From contig JAPFBL010000034.1 in NCBI GenBank assembly GCA_026182355.1, positions 868,001 to 932,000 on the forward strand: a DNA stretch of 64,000 nucleotides, read 5' to 3'. How positions within the stretch are numbered: position 1 is the stretch's first letter; every line of letters begins with the position of its first letter. The notes beneath the pieces were generated by a model, which saw only the letters and a program-made list of their open reading frames with translations, did not search any database and had not been told where the DNA came from. A program made the translations under genes and the position numbers. Below, one piece after another: positions 21,831 to 32,345 of this stretch. Source of the DNA: Hermatobates lingyangjiaoensis. Taxonomy: Eukaryota > Arthropoda > Insecta > Hemiptera > Hermatobatidae.

Positions 21831-21995
21831 CAGTGACACATAAACAGAAACACAACAAAGACTCACTTTTCAATATTTCGACCGCCATTACGGTCGAAAT
21901 ATTGAAAAGTGAGTCTTTGTTGTGTTTCTGTTTATGTGTCACTGCTTATTTTAATTGTTATTTGTCCTGCCGGACCGTTTTTCGTTTATCATGGT
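21831..21995. mobile_element. Perfect fold-back PLE tail, family H
   Basis: Left arm 21831-21884 and right arm 21891-21944 are an exact 54-bp inverted repeat around the loop CCATTA. The centre, GACCG-CCATTA-CGGTC-GAAA, has the form of the tail's own stem II. The plus copy goes on to the GTCC-TGCC-GGAC hairpin (21964-21975) and CGTTTTTCG. Confidence 0.8.
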
Positions 21996-22004
21996 ATATA
22001 TATA

Positions 22005-22145
22005 AGACGCTTACTAGCCGTTGCGTCTACAATGTGCTTGGTCTCCCTTTCTCTTTTCTCCTGAAGACGGATTACCCGAAAATTTGAGTCTGTAAGTGAG
22101 TTTCCTTAATCTGTGTGTTATTCTTCTTGAATTTTGAACTTATAT
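22005..22145 (+). mobile_element. PLE tail, family D
   Basis: Plus copy: AATGTGCTTGGTCTCCC, then CTGAAGACGGATTACCCGAA (core with GG..CC stem) and TTTGAGTCTGTAAGTGAG. (TA)n follows at 22140. Confidence 0.7.
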
Positions 22146-22159
22146 ATATATATATATAT

Positions 22160-22290
22160 ATTAAAAAGTTCACACAAGAAAGAGAAAAGCAGATAAAAGC
22201 ACACACAAAAAAGACTCACAACGATATTTCGACATTCGTCGTAAACGGGCAGAAGTAGTCCTTTTGAGTAGCTAAAGCTAACTCAAATGT
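22160..22290 (-). mobile_element. PLE tail, family G
   Basis: Minus copy: AAAGACTCACAACGATATTT, CGACATTCGTCGTAAACGGG and CTAAAGCTAACTCAAAT. The plus partner is at 23600-23728. Confidence 0.65.
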
Positions 22291-22444
22291 TAATATATAT
22301 AATTTAATTTAATATATATAATATTCAATATTATATTTCATATTATATAATACAATTTAATAATTTAATTTATTTATATTATATAATATAATATAATAAT
22401 AACTATTATTTATACAATCATTTAATATAATACAATTTAATATA

Positions 22445-22560
22445 ACAAACACGTTTTCTTCTTCTCGGAGTTTGGTCAGGGTAAATATATGGAATCACCT
22501 TTTTGCCCAGACCAAACTCCGAGAAGAAGAAAAAGTGTTTGTTAATATTTTGTGGTCAAG
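22445..22560. mobile_element. Short fold-back, family E
   Basis: CACGTTTTCTTCTTCTCGGA (from 22450) and its near-complement at 22509-22542 surround a short piece of the family E body. It matches the outer ends of 7592 and 50797. Confidence 0.6.
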
Positions 22561-22589
22561 AAAACAGTACCGTATAATTTAATATATAT

Positions 22590-22720
22590 ATTAAATTCAT
22601 AGAAAACACACACATACCTCACAAAACCCCACACAGAGAATCACAAAAATTCACAATCGTATTTCGAAGGCGTCGTCATCAGGTAGGGGTATAAAGAAAT
22701 GAATTACTCCAATGACAGGT
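22590..22720 (-). mobile_element. PLE tail with CTGATGA core
   Basis: Minus copy: ATTCACAATCGTATTTCGAA, then GGCGTCGTCATCAGGTAGG. CTGATGA and GAAA are intact, but stem II is only two pairs. (TA)n follows on the plus strand. Confidence 0.5.
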
Positions 22721-22721
22721 G

Positions 22722-22722
<1 letters not shown>

Positions 22723-22761
<39 letters not shown>

Positions 22762-22800
22762 GAGTATATATATATATATATATATATACGAGTATGTATG
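22723..22800. repeat. (TA)n with CGAG interruptions
   Basis: TA tract interrupted by TACGAGTA twice. Confidence 0.85.
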
Positions 22801-22934
22801 TATAAATGAAATTCAGAGAAAGCACACGTAAAAGAGATGGCAATGAATAGACTGAATCAATCACTAACTGAGTGCTTCTTCAATCAGACTCTACTTCAAT
22901 CGTCACTTGTCTTCTCTTCAGAGTGACTCATATC

Positions 22935-23075
22935 TTTCTATCTAATGATTAGGCAATCGAACTGTAGCAGTGTGTTTTTGTGATTTCTATTATGTATGCA
23001 CTTTCGGTAAATTTAGTTTATTTATTCGTAGAATCGTTTTATTCAATTGGTTATGTATATAAATATATAAAATTA
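22935..23075 (+). mobile_element. Degenerate PLE tail
   Basis: A CTAATGA-like box and GCAATCGAACTGTAG are followed by GTGTGTTTTTGTG and TTCGTAGAATCGTTTTATT, the layout of the tail at 13921-14060 with decay. Confidence 0.35.
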
Positions 23076-23219
23076 AACGCAGAAGGTAGCATGAGCAGGA
23101 AAACATATTGGATAACTCAGTTTTAAGTACTTCGAATATTTTGCTCTTTGAGAGGGGCGCAATACTGATAGAAGAGTACTGAGTCTGCAGCAGGTATTTT
23201 AATTGTTATATATATATAT

Positions 23220-23502
23220 GGATTAATTTACCACAATGAAAACAATTTTTTGAAAACAATGCTCTAAGGCCTTTCGTTAACACATCTTCGGAGAGCAAGT
23301 GAACTAAAAAAACAATAAATACTTGTTAACTTGGCTGATTGAAATTTCCAAAATTGATGGCAACCCTGAATGTGTTTAATATCAGCCAAGTTAACAAGTA
23401 TTTATTGTTTTTTTAGTTCACTTGCTCTCCGAAGATGTGTTAACGAAAGGCCTTAGAGCATTGTTTTTAAAAAATTGTTTTCATTGTGGTAAATTAATCC
23501 AT
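23220..23502. mobile_element. Fold-back element, unassigned family
   Basis: Arms 23220-23339 and 23381-23502 form a 120-bp near-perfect inverted repeat. The plus arm has CTCCGAAGATGTGTTAACGA, then AAGGCCTTAGAG, a CGAAGA...GAAA layout that may be a diverged tail core. It adjoins (TA)n. Confidence 0.6.
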
Positions 23503-23535
23503 CTATTATATCAAGTGTTATTTTGATTATTATTC

Positions 23536-23567
<32 letters not shown>

Positions 23568-23599
23568 TATATATGTATATAAACATATACATAAAAACA

Positions 23600-23723
23600 A
23601 GGAGATTGTAAGTTAGCTTCAGCTACTCAAAGGGACTACTTCTACCCGATGACGACGACTGTCGAAATATCGTTGTGAGTCTTTTGTGTATGTCTTTTAT
23701 TTGTGTTTTCTCTTTCCTGTGTG

Positions 23724-23728
<5 letters not shown>
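23600..23728 (+). mobile_element. PLE tail, family G
   Basis: GCTTCAGCTACTCAAAG, then CCGATGA-C-GAC-GACT-GTC-GAAA and TATCGTTGTGAGTC. The second base of the box is C instead of T, which should break a hammerhead core. Confidence 0.65.

Positions 23729-23787
<59 letters not shown>
23729..23787. repeat. (TA)n microsatellite
   Basis: About 59 bp of TA at the end of the family G tail. Confidence 0.95.
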
Positions 23788-23790
<3 letters not shown>

Positions 23791-23994
23791 GAAGACGCGA
23801 AAATGCTTGTATTTATAACACCTCTGTTAGATTTTTTTTGTATATAGGCATAGAAAATGTATTAAACCTAATTAGAACTAAAGCATAATGACGAATGATT
23901 TCTCGTGTGAACAGTAGGCATGATTTTGTTATAGATCGATTTGATTGTAAGACGTTACAATCTCCTTGTTTTTATGTATTTATTTTATTTTAAA

Positions 23995-24331
23995 ATGAAC
24001 ATTACTCAGATATACATGCCTTGGACTTTAGAGATCTTAGCTGAAAGAAATACGAGGGATGAAGCGGAACTGGTTTTAGTTGGGCTTTGTGGGTCCTTAG
24101 CTCTTTGGAAATTATACAATTACTTGGGGTGACCCTGAGATTGTTTCGCAAGTGAAACAGGTAGGGTTGGAACAAGTTGGGGTGAGGGTGCCGAAGCGGG
24201 GTGGCCCTGGGAGTGTTGCCTGTTGCATCAGAAGGGGGAAGATGGGCGATATAATGGGCTGGAAGGAGACAGGGCTGTGGGGAGAGCGCCAGAACACCGG
24301 AGTCGAACTCAGCGGAAGTCTTTCACTGTAA
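23995..24331 (+). pseudogene. Frameshifted coding fragment, unknown family
   Basis: I do not recognise this family. The first frame starts at the ATG at 23995 and contains WTLEILAERNTRDEAELVLV and GLCGSLALWKLYNYLG. At the GGGG run 24126-24129 one extra G shifts the phase. Frame +1 continues from GGT at 24128 as GDPEIVSQVKQVGLEQVG, VRVPKRGGPGSV and LWGERQNTGVEL to TAA at 24329. The join within YLG-DPE and the GC-rich, codon-like composition against AT-rich surroundings suggest a once-functional protein, perhaps a gag-like protein of a retroelement. It follows a PLE tail and TA tract by some 200 bp. Confidence 0.45.
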
Positions 24332-24595
24332 CCACTCTTATCTGAATCAGCCAACACCCTTTTCTTACTTGAATCGAATACAAGTACTTTCAACTTTTCA
24401 AGTCTAAAGGTATTATCTTCAAGAACGCTCGTAAACAGCATTGCAACGACTTACCCATCTAATCTTTTTTGAACTTTAATGTAAACCAAGTAAACTGGAG
24501 AAAAACAGACATTTAAATGAATGATAAATAAGTATAATTCCATTCAATTAGTATCTCCAAAACTCAGTTTTTTTTTTTGTAGAAGTGAAAAAATA

Positions 24596-24905
24596 TTCAG
24601 TAAATTACATATCTAATGTAGCTGGACTCATTGAAGGTTGTCTAGTCAAAATTCAACTCTGTCTTCTGACGTTTCAAAAAACGAAACTCTGTCTCATACG
24701 GTTTAAAGATTCAGTAAACTACATATCTAATGTAGCTGGACTGTTTGAGGGTTGTCTGATCAAAAACTCAACTCTGTCTTCTGACGTTTCAAAAAACGAA
24801 ACTCTGTCTCATACGGTTTAAATATTCAGTAAACTACTACATATCTAATGTTTTTGACCATATGAGTTGAGTTTTTGACCAAGCAACCCTCAAAGAGTCT
24901 AGAAA
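24596..24905. repeat. Tandem repeat, about 115-bp unit, with inverted end
   Basis: Two direct units start near 24596 and 24710 (TTCAGTAAA, ACATATCTAATGTAGCTGGA, TTGTCT, CTCTGTCTTCTGACGTTTC, CATACGGTTTAAA). A third start lies at 24828. Then 24850-24905 carries the complement (TGAGTTGAGTTTTTGACCAA, CAACCCTCAAA). ORFs across it are a by-product. Confidence 0.7.
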
Positions 24906-26203
24906 CACTAGTTGTATAGTTAATTAAACTTTTTACTGGTCTGTAATAGAAGATGAACGTAAAATATTCAGTCTTCCTTACTAAGCTCTGTTGTAGTGTT
25001 TTCTTCTTTTCTATCAAATTTAAAAAATGTATTTCTTGTATAAAAAAGATCATAAGGTCTAAACTACTTATTATTCAGTTTAATTAATGGTCAGTCAGAA
25101 ATGTGTGGCCCCCAACAGGGCCGGATTAAAGGTAATTTCAAGGAAACTGGCTCCAGCTGCAAGAAAGTAACATAAATTGTCCTAGCTCTTTATCATCTGA
25201 GTCCGACTTGTTTTCTAAATCTACCATTAGATTTGAAGGTTAATTACTAATAATAACGTTTTAAATTAGGAAGCTCTATTAACTTAAGGAATAATTTACT
25301 ACTTTTAGCAAATCAGATTAAAAGCAAACGCATTTCTTATGAACAATTGTTTTAGAGTAGTTGTAATTGTCACAGCTTTTGCTAGAATGATGTTTTATCT
25401 ACATGACTTTTGTCAAATGTACTTTTCTGTTTATACTCTACTTTTTACAAGGAATGTTTTTACTTTCACCTTTTCTCATAATTCACTGATTAGGATGTAC
25501 AAATGGAAACAACATAGCGAAATTGATATTCTACTTTTTTACTTTTTAATTTTGATTTTTCTTGAATAACTACATGCCCAAAATGAGAAAATGATTTTTT
25601 TTAAATGTTTCTGATTGACTTTTTTTTTTAATGTATAATCATGTACTACAAATACTAAACCTAATAGAAACTAAATATATAATGGTATAGAAAAACACAA
25701 ACCTTTACGAAAATATGCAGTTAAGTTCTCTATTTCATCAAAAACATGGCAAAGACTTACAACTTAAGCTCTTTTTTCTGACTAACTTTCAGTGGAGTTG
25801 AAAAGTTTGCCACGTTGTTTCGACTTATAGGGCTTGTAAACTAGCTATGCGAAACAGCTAGTTCAAAGTTAATAGAACTAGCTATTAACTTTGAGATAGT
25901 ATTTTAAATTATTGAAATATTTTACTTTACTGGGATATTTTCCATTTACACTTTTCCATAAGTGAAAATGGAAAAGTCTATTTGACAAACGACGTCAATC
26001 GGTCAAACATCGTTTAGACTAAAGTCGTTGACGGTATATATATATATATATATGAAATCGATAAAAGTGTATAAAATAGTGTATAATATACACCTAAAGT
26101 GTAAAATCGCTTTAGTGTATATAGAAAACCTACGAATGTACTTGCATGTGCTCACTTTTATTCTTCCCATCCAAAAAATGTTTAAATTTCTGTTTTTAGA
26201 AAT
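24906..26203. other. AT-rich DNA, one possible hAT-like end
   Basis: CAGGGCCGGATTAAAGG at 25116 resembles the terminus of an hAT-type element, but no partner was found. A (TA)n lies at 26034-26052. Nothing else seen. Confidence 0.35.
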
Positions 26204-26710
26204 ATGTTTTTGAGGGCGTTAAGAGTGTGCTCTCCTGAATTCCTTAATGAAGAGATTAACAACATTAGGTCAATTGCCCTTTCATTAAAATACCCCTCCT
26301 CTTATATCGATTTAGCTTTGAAGGGTGCTAAAAAAACTTTCTCTAATACTTCAACAGAGCCCTGTTCATTGTCAAATTCTATAGTTTTGCCATATCATGA
26401 GCCATTGGACTCCCTTCCAAGATTAGCCAAACAACTTGATTTTAATATAGTGTTTTCTAATCGTAGTAATGTTTGTTATATGTTAATAAAAAACTCTCCC
26501 AGCGAATTGGCGTCCGGTAGTATTTATAAAATTCCGTGCAAAAATTGCCATAAAATTTATATTGGTCAAACTGGTCAATCATTAAAGACACGTGTAAAAC
26601 AACACCCTACCTGCTCTCCCTTCCTGCGGGACTCTTCGCCTCCTTATGACGACGATGGTCGAAATATAGAAGTGAGTTATTCCTGTGTCTAGCTGTGTGC
26701 TATCTTTGGG
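26204..26710 (+). pseudogene. Penelope-like RT thumb and GIY-YIG endonuclease, fused to a tail
   Basis: The 162-codon frame begins FLRALRVCSPEFLNEE, a conserved block at the end of the Penelope-like reverse transcriptase, then ends in a GIY-YIG nuclease start: GSIYKIPC, CHKIYIGQTGQSLKTRVKQH. In intact PLEs the GIY-YIG domain nicks target DNA. Here YIGQTG and the Arg of LKTRV are present, but the domain breaks off after KQH, before the metal-binding Glu region. From there the frame runs into a family B tail: CTGCGGGACTCTTCGCCTCC, then CTTATGA, GACGATGGTC and GAAATATAG. This places the family B tail in a Penelope-like element. The start shown is the first ATG; the frame is truly truncated upstream and follows a short (TA)n at 26034. 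Confidence 0.8.
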
Positions 26711-27198
26711 TATGTAATATGTATCAGAACATATGTCATGTATGAGTTGATTATTCAAGTTTTTATCTCGAGGTCTGAAAGAGCCGGCTTTAACTTAATT
26801 TCATTAATTTGACCTTGCTCAAAGGCTTCAAAGAATATTTAGAACTTAATATCTTTTAATTTTTACATCAAACACTTGATGCTTTTAGGATAAGACTACC
26901 ATTTCACTTCTGAGATGTAAACAGTTCACTTTTCTGATTAAGATACACAACCCATCCTTTAATTCCTGTGGATGGCTAAAATATTTTAATTCACTTAAAC
27001 CATGCTTTTAGCGTAATTACACCGTGCTTATAAACATCTATACAAAAGAAAGTGAATTAATTAAAACTTTTTTTATTTTTTATTCCAGCTTGCTCCACAT
27101 TCTAATACATGCATTAATTACACGTTGTGTTTAATAATTATTGTTCTTAAAACATGATAATACAGTTTTTTTTTATAAAAATAAACATTTTAGAGTTT
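26711..27198. other. AT-rich DNA, no feature seen
   Basis: Short chance reading frames only. Confidence 0.5.
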
Positions 27199-27754
27199 AA
27201 GTTCACTGAAGGGGTTCTTGAGAATTTTGGTCATAAAGGAAATTCAACTCCTGATTATACGCCGACGTTTCGCCAAAAATTGTTCGGCATTTTCAAGGCT
27301 AAAAAAGAATTTATTAACTACATAAGTAGAGCAAGACAAATACATACACGGAATACCAACCAACAGGAAACAAAAAAAAAAAAACAAACAAAAATACAGT
27401 AACAAGAAAACCACAAAAGGATAATAAAATACCCACTGTTATTGTTCATTATTAAAACCAAACATTTGTTGTTTAAAACTAATTGTTTAAACAACAAATG
27501 TTTTTTGTCGTTTAAAACATAACATTATATCAAAAGATCATAACACTGGGAATTTTATGATCCTTTTGTGGTTTTACTGTATTTTTGTTTGTTTTTTGTT
27601 TTCTGTTGGTTGGTATTCCTTGGATATATTTGTCTTTATGAAATTTGTTTTTTAGCCTTGAAAATGCCAAACAATTTTTGGGAAACGTCGGCATATCATC
27701 AGGAGTTGAATTTTCTTTATGACCAAAATCCTCATGAACCCCTTCTGTGAACTT
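27199..27754. mobile_element. Long fold-back element
   Basis: Arms 27199-27441 and 27540-27754 are imperfect inverted repeats (AAGTTCACTGAAGGGGTTC against GAACCCCTTCTGTGAACTT). The loop has its own small palindrome at 27459-27503. On the minus strand of the right arm, CTGATGATATGCCGACGTTT resembles a tail core without a clear GAAA. Two short frames (27154, 27568) are shadows of the arms. Confidence 0.65.
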
Positions 27755-28539
27755 GATAAATCAGTGGTCGAGAAGCTATATCAATACTTTAGAGTTTCTG
27801 TAGTGTTAATTCAATAGTGTAGTTCATGTGAACTGTAGTGTAGTTCAGTGTTAATGCTATTGACTATAATAATATAAAGTTGATTCAGATAATGTACACC
27901 TGAAATATCTTACGATTGAAATATTTTTATGTTTCCAAAAGGTTTACAACAATTTTACATATTCTTTATAAAATTGTTTTGTATTTAGTAAGGGATACTT
28001 AACAGGCTATTTGTCTCCACAAAACAATAACTTCCGAATATGAGACAGTCTTTGCGGATCCCTTAGACAACACACACTAGTGTCCCGGACATTGGGTGTC
28101 TCCGCGTCACATATACACACATGATAGGCAAGAAGCTATTTTTAATTCGTGCAGATATTCTTTAAATGACCCAAAACCAGGTATATACTCCGATATTTTA
28201 TAGTTTATTTGAAAATGCTTCATTGATAATCTTGTTTTTTATACTAGCAGAATATTCCTTTGTTAGAATGCCTTTAGTATATTCTGTCCAATTTTTTCCC
28301 TATTGTGTCACTGTTTGCCTGACTAGCCTTTGTTTTATGTAAGACGTTAAGTATTTTCGTATATAAAATGCAAACTGTTGTTTTGAGTACTCTTTTTAGC
28401 TCTAGCATATGCTAACTCTGACGGTAAAATAATTCGTATCTTTATATCCATGTCTATATTGTTTGTTTACATATATATGTATAGAAAATATGTAAGAAAA
28501 ATTAATAAATAATTTCTGACTGCATATTTCTGTGTTGTG
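27755..28539. other. AT-rich DNA, no feature seen
   Basis: No coding frame or repeat recognised. Confidence 0.45.
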
Positions 28540-28760
28540 TAAACTGAACTTTTTTTCTATAAAATGTAAAAATTTTGACTTATGATGCAATCTGAAAGGT
28601 TGTGAGGAGAATATAGACCATACCGTTTGACGGAACAAAATGAAGTTATACCTAAAAGTGTATTATTTGGGGAATGAGATACGTTGACTTTTTAAAAATT
28701 ACATTAACAAAAAGGGGCGTTATCGTGCATATTATGTTTTCAAAAAAATGTTTTTTTTTA
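28540..28760 (-). mobile_element. LINE-type 3' UTR fragment
   Basis: AATTACATTAACAAAAAGGG and GCGTTATCGTGC are the complement of the block TAACGCCCCTTTAGCG at 55576 with its surroundings. ATTTTGACTTATGATGCAAT matches the complement of 55710. Same family as 55440-56165, opposite orientation. Confidence 0.5.
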
Positions 28761-30075
28761 GCACTAAAGCACGTACTATAAAATAATGAAATGTCAAAAA
28801 ACTAAACCTGCAATTATAAATTAACAGAAAAAAATTGATGTAATTCCTATTATAGCAAAGGGCAATATACCTACAAAAGCTGTATATTCATCTTGCATAA
28901 TGGATCACTTGCTATACATGTCGGATTTTTTTACATTTGTGAGGGCCAGACAGACTGACATATAACAGTATGGATTGTTCATATATTTATACACAATTGA
29001 AGATTCTATCAAATCTTTGGGTTCATTTAGAACGGTTGTCTGACCATGCATTCTTTAAAGGATATCCTTAGTTTCATAATTATTCAAAGTCCCACCTAAT
29101 ATCACAGTGTCATGTTTGTAGAGATCATGTATGTGTGATTAGTTAATAATAGTTAATTTAAACTTTATATAAATTATTTAAGGCTGCAGATTGAGGATTA
29201 AGTACAAAATTGTGGATTGAGTATAAAATACAGTATTCATTCTGTGTGTGTTGAGGAACTAAATATTATCCTCTAATCTATACAATATGATATTTCCAAA
29301 ATTAAATACTGCTATTAAAACTAACTTTGATAAATTTCAAACTTGATGGAGGATCATTGGCGTATGGATTCTATCAATGTCTGTAGATTACTAGTATATT
29401 ACAATACTATACTACACTAGTATACTACAATACTAGTATACTAGTGTATCAAAAGAACAAAAACAGTGGAGCATTATAAGTGTTGGAATGTGAAAATGCT
29501 GCATTTGACAGAGAGGCCTGGGGTGATGCATGTTTTAAGTGGATTACATGTACCGAGGAAAAGTAGTGGACTTTACATGGACAGCTCGAGTGCACTCTCT
29601 GCGGCAAAAACACAACGCCGACAAGTCATACAATAGAGACACGAGGCTGGTAACTTTTATGTCCTCTACAAGTAATATGAGAACATGATTCAAACCTCCA
29701 AGGCTCAGTATTGAAGGTCTAGAAGGTTTATTCTTGTAGAACTTAAATGTTCCTAAAAAAAAAGATTTAAAAATGTATGTGGAATATGTAACTGGACATT
29801 AACCGCTGATTTATAACTAATATAATCCGCATCATACTGTACCTCTAAGGGAAACTTCTGAACTCATTTTATATGCGTGTCAGGTACCTTTAAAAGGTTC
29901 GACATTTTTGGTAAATCATAGATAAAATCAAAGTGGTAATACTTTTCCAAACTTAGTTATTAAGGTTATTAAAGAACATAAAATTGTAATTACTATACTG
30001 TCGACAAAGGATGAGACAATAAGACATTTTGGTAGTAGTTAGTATGAGTTCGTGAGAAATCATAGACCATCAGAC
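28761..30075. other. Non-coding DNA with a GC-richer patch
   Basis: 29470-29660 is GC-richer than its surroundings and could be an old coding relic (frames broken by TAG near 29567). I cannot assign it. Confidence 0.35.
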
Positions 30076-30175
30076 CAGTGACGTGCAGAAGGGGAGGGTG
30101 GGGGGGGCAAATGGAGCAGTTGCCCTCGGCCTTCAAATTAGGGGGGCATCTGATAAAAAAAAATATTCCTTGGAC
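30076..30175 (+). mobile_element. hAT-like terminal fragment
   Basis: It starts CAGTGACGTGCAGAAGGGG and has a G-rich run, GGGTGGGGGGGGC, and GCAGTTGCCCTCGGCC, typical of hAT-type ends. It abuts the RTE frame, so the apparent ATG at 30083 belongs to this fragment and not to the LINE. Confidence 0.4.
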
Positions 30176-30189
30176 ATGGGGCCTCATCT

Positions 30190-30853
30190 TAAAATAAACG
30201 CAAATAAAACTAAGTTTATGACTATAAATGTAGGAGAAGAGAACATAGAGTTGAGAGATAAAAGAATTGAAATAGTGGAAGAAATGGTGTACTTGGGAAG
30301 ACTATTGACGAAAGATAATGACATGATGAAAGAAATAAAGAGAAGAGTGTCTATGAGCTGGTATGCATTTAATAGGTACAGGCAAATTTTTCGATCCTCT
30401 ATTGAAATAGGAAAAAAAAATAATCTGTGGAAAAGCGTAATAATGCCAGTATTAACATATGGATGCGAAACATGGATTCTAAGTGCGGAAGTGATACAAA
30501 GACTGCGTGTAACAGTAAAGGCGATGGAAAGAAGTATGTTAGGTGTAACCAGACTGGACAGGATTAGAAATGATTGGGTAAGTAGTAAAACAGGACTTGA
30601 AGACATAGGGAGAATAGTATTTAAAAGAAAATGGGCATGGACCGGACACGTAATAAGGACAACTGATGATAGGTGGACCAAACGCATACTCAACTGGTGG
30701 CCAATTTTAGAAAAAAGAAAGATAGGCAGGCCGATGAAAAGTTGGGAAGATGAAGCTAAGAAAATCTGCGGAGGAGTGACCTGGAAAAGGGTGGCTTACG
30801 ATAGAAACGAATGGAACAGAATGGCAACAGTGTACTGTGAAGTGTACCTATAA
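30190..30853 (+). pseudogene. RTE-type LINE, reverse transcriptase C-terminal part
   Basis: An uninterrupted frame of about 220 codons. Motifs in order: NANKTKFMTINVG, MVYLGRLLTKDNDM, VLTYGCETWILSAEV, MLGVTRLDRIRNDW, KWAWTGHVIRTTDDRW and KIGRPMKSWEDEAKK, ending VAYDRNEWNRMATVY. These are the distal palm/thumb and C-terminal region of RTE-clade reverse transcriptases, which copy element RNA at a nicked target. The endonuclease and the catalytic FADD part are missing, so it is a 5'-truncated copy joined at its left to an hAT-like end. The open frame suggests fairly recent insertion. The stop is TAA at 30851, followed by an AT-rich 3' region. Confidence 0.85.
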
Positions 30854-31964
30854 AAATAATGGTGATATAAAAATAAGAAACATAAAAATGTTAATCTGAT
30901 GTATGTAAAAGTAAAGCAACAAATTTATTATATAATTCACCATACTCTGTGAAGTAAAAGACTTAGATTGTATAGCATAATAACTTACTCAATAATTTAT
31001 TAATTTAATTATTCTAATTGATATTTATTAATTAATTTCTGTATTATTCATATATTCAATAGTTAACTTAATCTGTAGATTCATATCAAAGGAAGAAAGC
31101 AGAAGTAAAGTCAAAACTCATTATAATAAAAATAGGATAACTGAGAGAAGTAAGTAAAGAATTCATAAAATAATAAAAATGTAAACAAGAATTTGGGTAA
31201 CAAACTTTAGAATGACGCATTAATTGTGTATCATTATATCTGTTAATATTTGAAGCCTGTATATATCATTGTATATAAATGTAGCTTACTAAATATCGAA
31301 ATACGGAACTCACTCGTTTCCGAGTACCACGGCAAAAGCCGATTTGCATTAACAATCTGTATAATATAAATAAGATAAGAGTGTAAGGTTGTATAATGCA
31401 ATAAATGGTTATTATTATTATAATTATGGGGCCTCAACGAAATGAACAGACAATTACTGACCTTTGCTTCGAAAGGCTCATCATCTAAGACCAGTATAGG
31501 ATTAAGGATATCAAGAGTTGAAGTAAGCTTATAGTTTTTTTTTGTGGTTGGGCGGCATAAAACTAAGATGTTGGCACCAGGCATCATAAAAGTTCTGCAC
31601 CACTGCCACAGACTAAGAATAATAAACAACACTAGACCTTACAATCTCATCAAGTCGTAGTTCATTCTTACATGCCTTCATATTTCCTGTAATATCAATC
31701 AACAAATAATTAAAAAGTAATAAAAGGTAAATTACACTAGTCATGTTTCCATTTTTCAATAAGTCAGTTATTGTAGAAGTACAAAAAAATGTTGCTCAAA
31801 GTCACAAAACCGACTTAATATTGTAAACTAGATGTATTTCCTCGATGTTTGAATATTGTTTTTAAAGCAACTAACGCTTTACTAATGATATCCATATTTA
31901 CCTAGAACCAATATAAAAAGGTGACCCAGTTAGCTTCTTACCATCCGCACAGGTTTTTTTTTTC
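30854..31964. other. AT-rich DNA, no feature assigned
   Basis: A 129-codon minus frame at 31243-31632 has no domain I recognise. CAGTGGTGCAGAACTTTTA on the minus strand near 31607 might be an hAT-like end. Confidence 0.3.
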
Positions 31965-32008
31965 GCACCGGGACCCAATTGAAAGGAATTGGCCTAAAAC
32001 CGGCCCTG
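31965..32008 (-). mobile_element. hAT-like terminal fragment
   Basis: Minus strand: CAGGGCCGGTTTTAGGCCAA, then TTCAATTGGGTCCCGGTGCG. Resembles the end at 522-576. No partner end found. Confidence 0.35.
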
Positions 32009-32345
32009 GCGAGAGGTCGAATGCTCACTGAATGAGGAGGTAGTTTTTTGTTGGACCGTCAGGCTAGTCGGCCTTCAACCTAAGCCTCCTGCCTCTGGGT
32101 CATCGGGTTCCTACTCTTTCTACCTACCTGCCTGCAAGCCTTCTACTTGTACCTTTAAAATCCCAACTTTAAACCCTTGCTTATTCCAGGATTTTAAATC
32201 AGTTCTTTTAAAGAACAGTAAAAGTTACTAAATAGTTCAATTAAAACCTAGATCAGATATAGAAACTACTTTTCTTACACACCGCAAAATTTCTTCTATT
32301 TATATATCATAAACACTATTTTTTCTTATCAAGGTTATATCCAGC
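32009..32345. other. No feature seen
   Basis: Mixed-composition DNA without a recognisable frame or repeat. Confidence 0.4.

Noticed and set aside
24112..24441. 109-codon minus-strand frame
   Set aside because: Antisense of the frameshifted plus-strand coding fragment, which has the more protein-like wording.
30083..30189. N-terminal extension of the RTE frame (from the ATG at 30083)
   Set aside because: This part is an hAT-like terminal fragment with a G-run that happens to be in frame. LINE similarity begins near 30190.
30184..30693. 169-codon minus-strand frame
   Set aside because: Antisense shadow of the RTE coding sequence.
31243..31632. 129-codon minus-strand frame
   Set aside because: No domain or repeat match that I recognise, AT-biased composition; likely chance.
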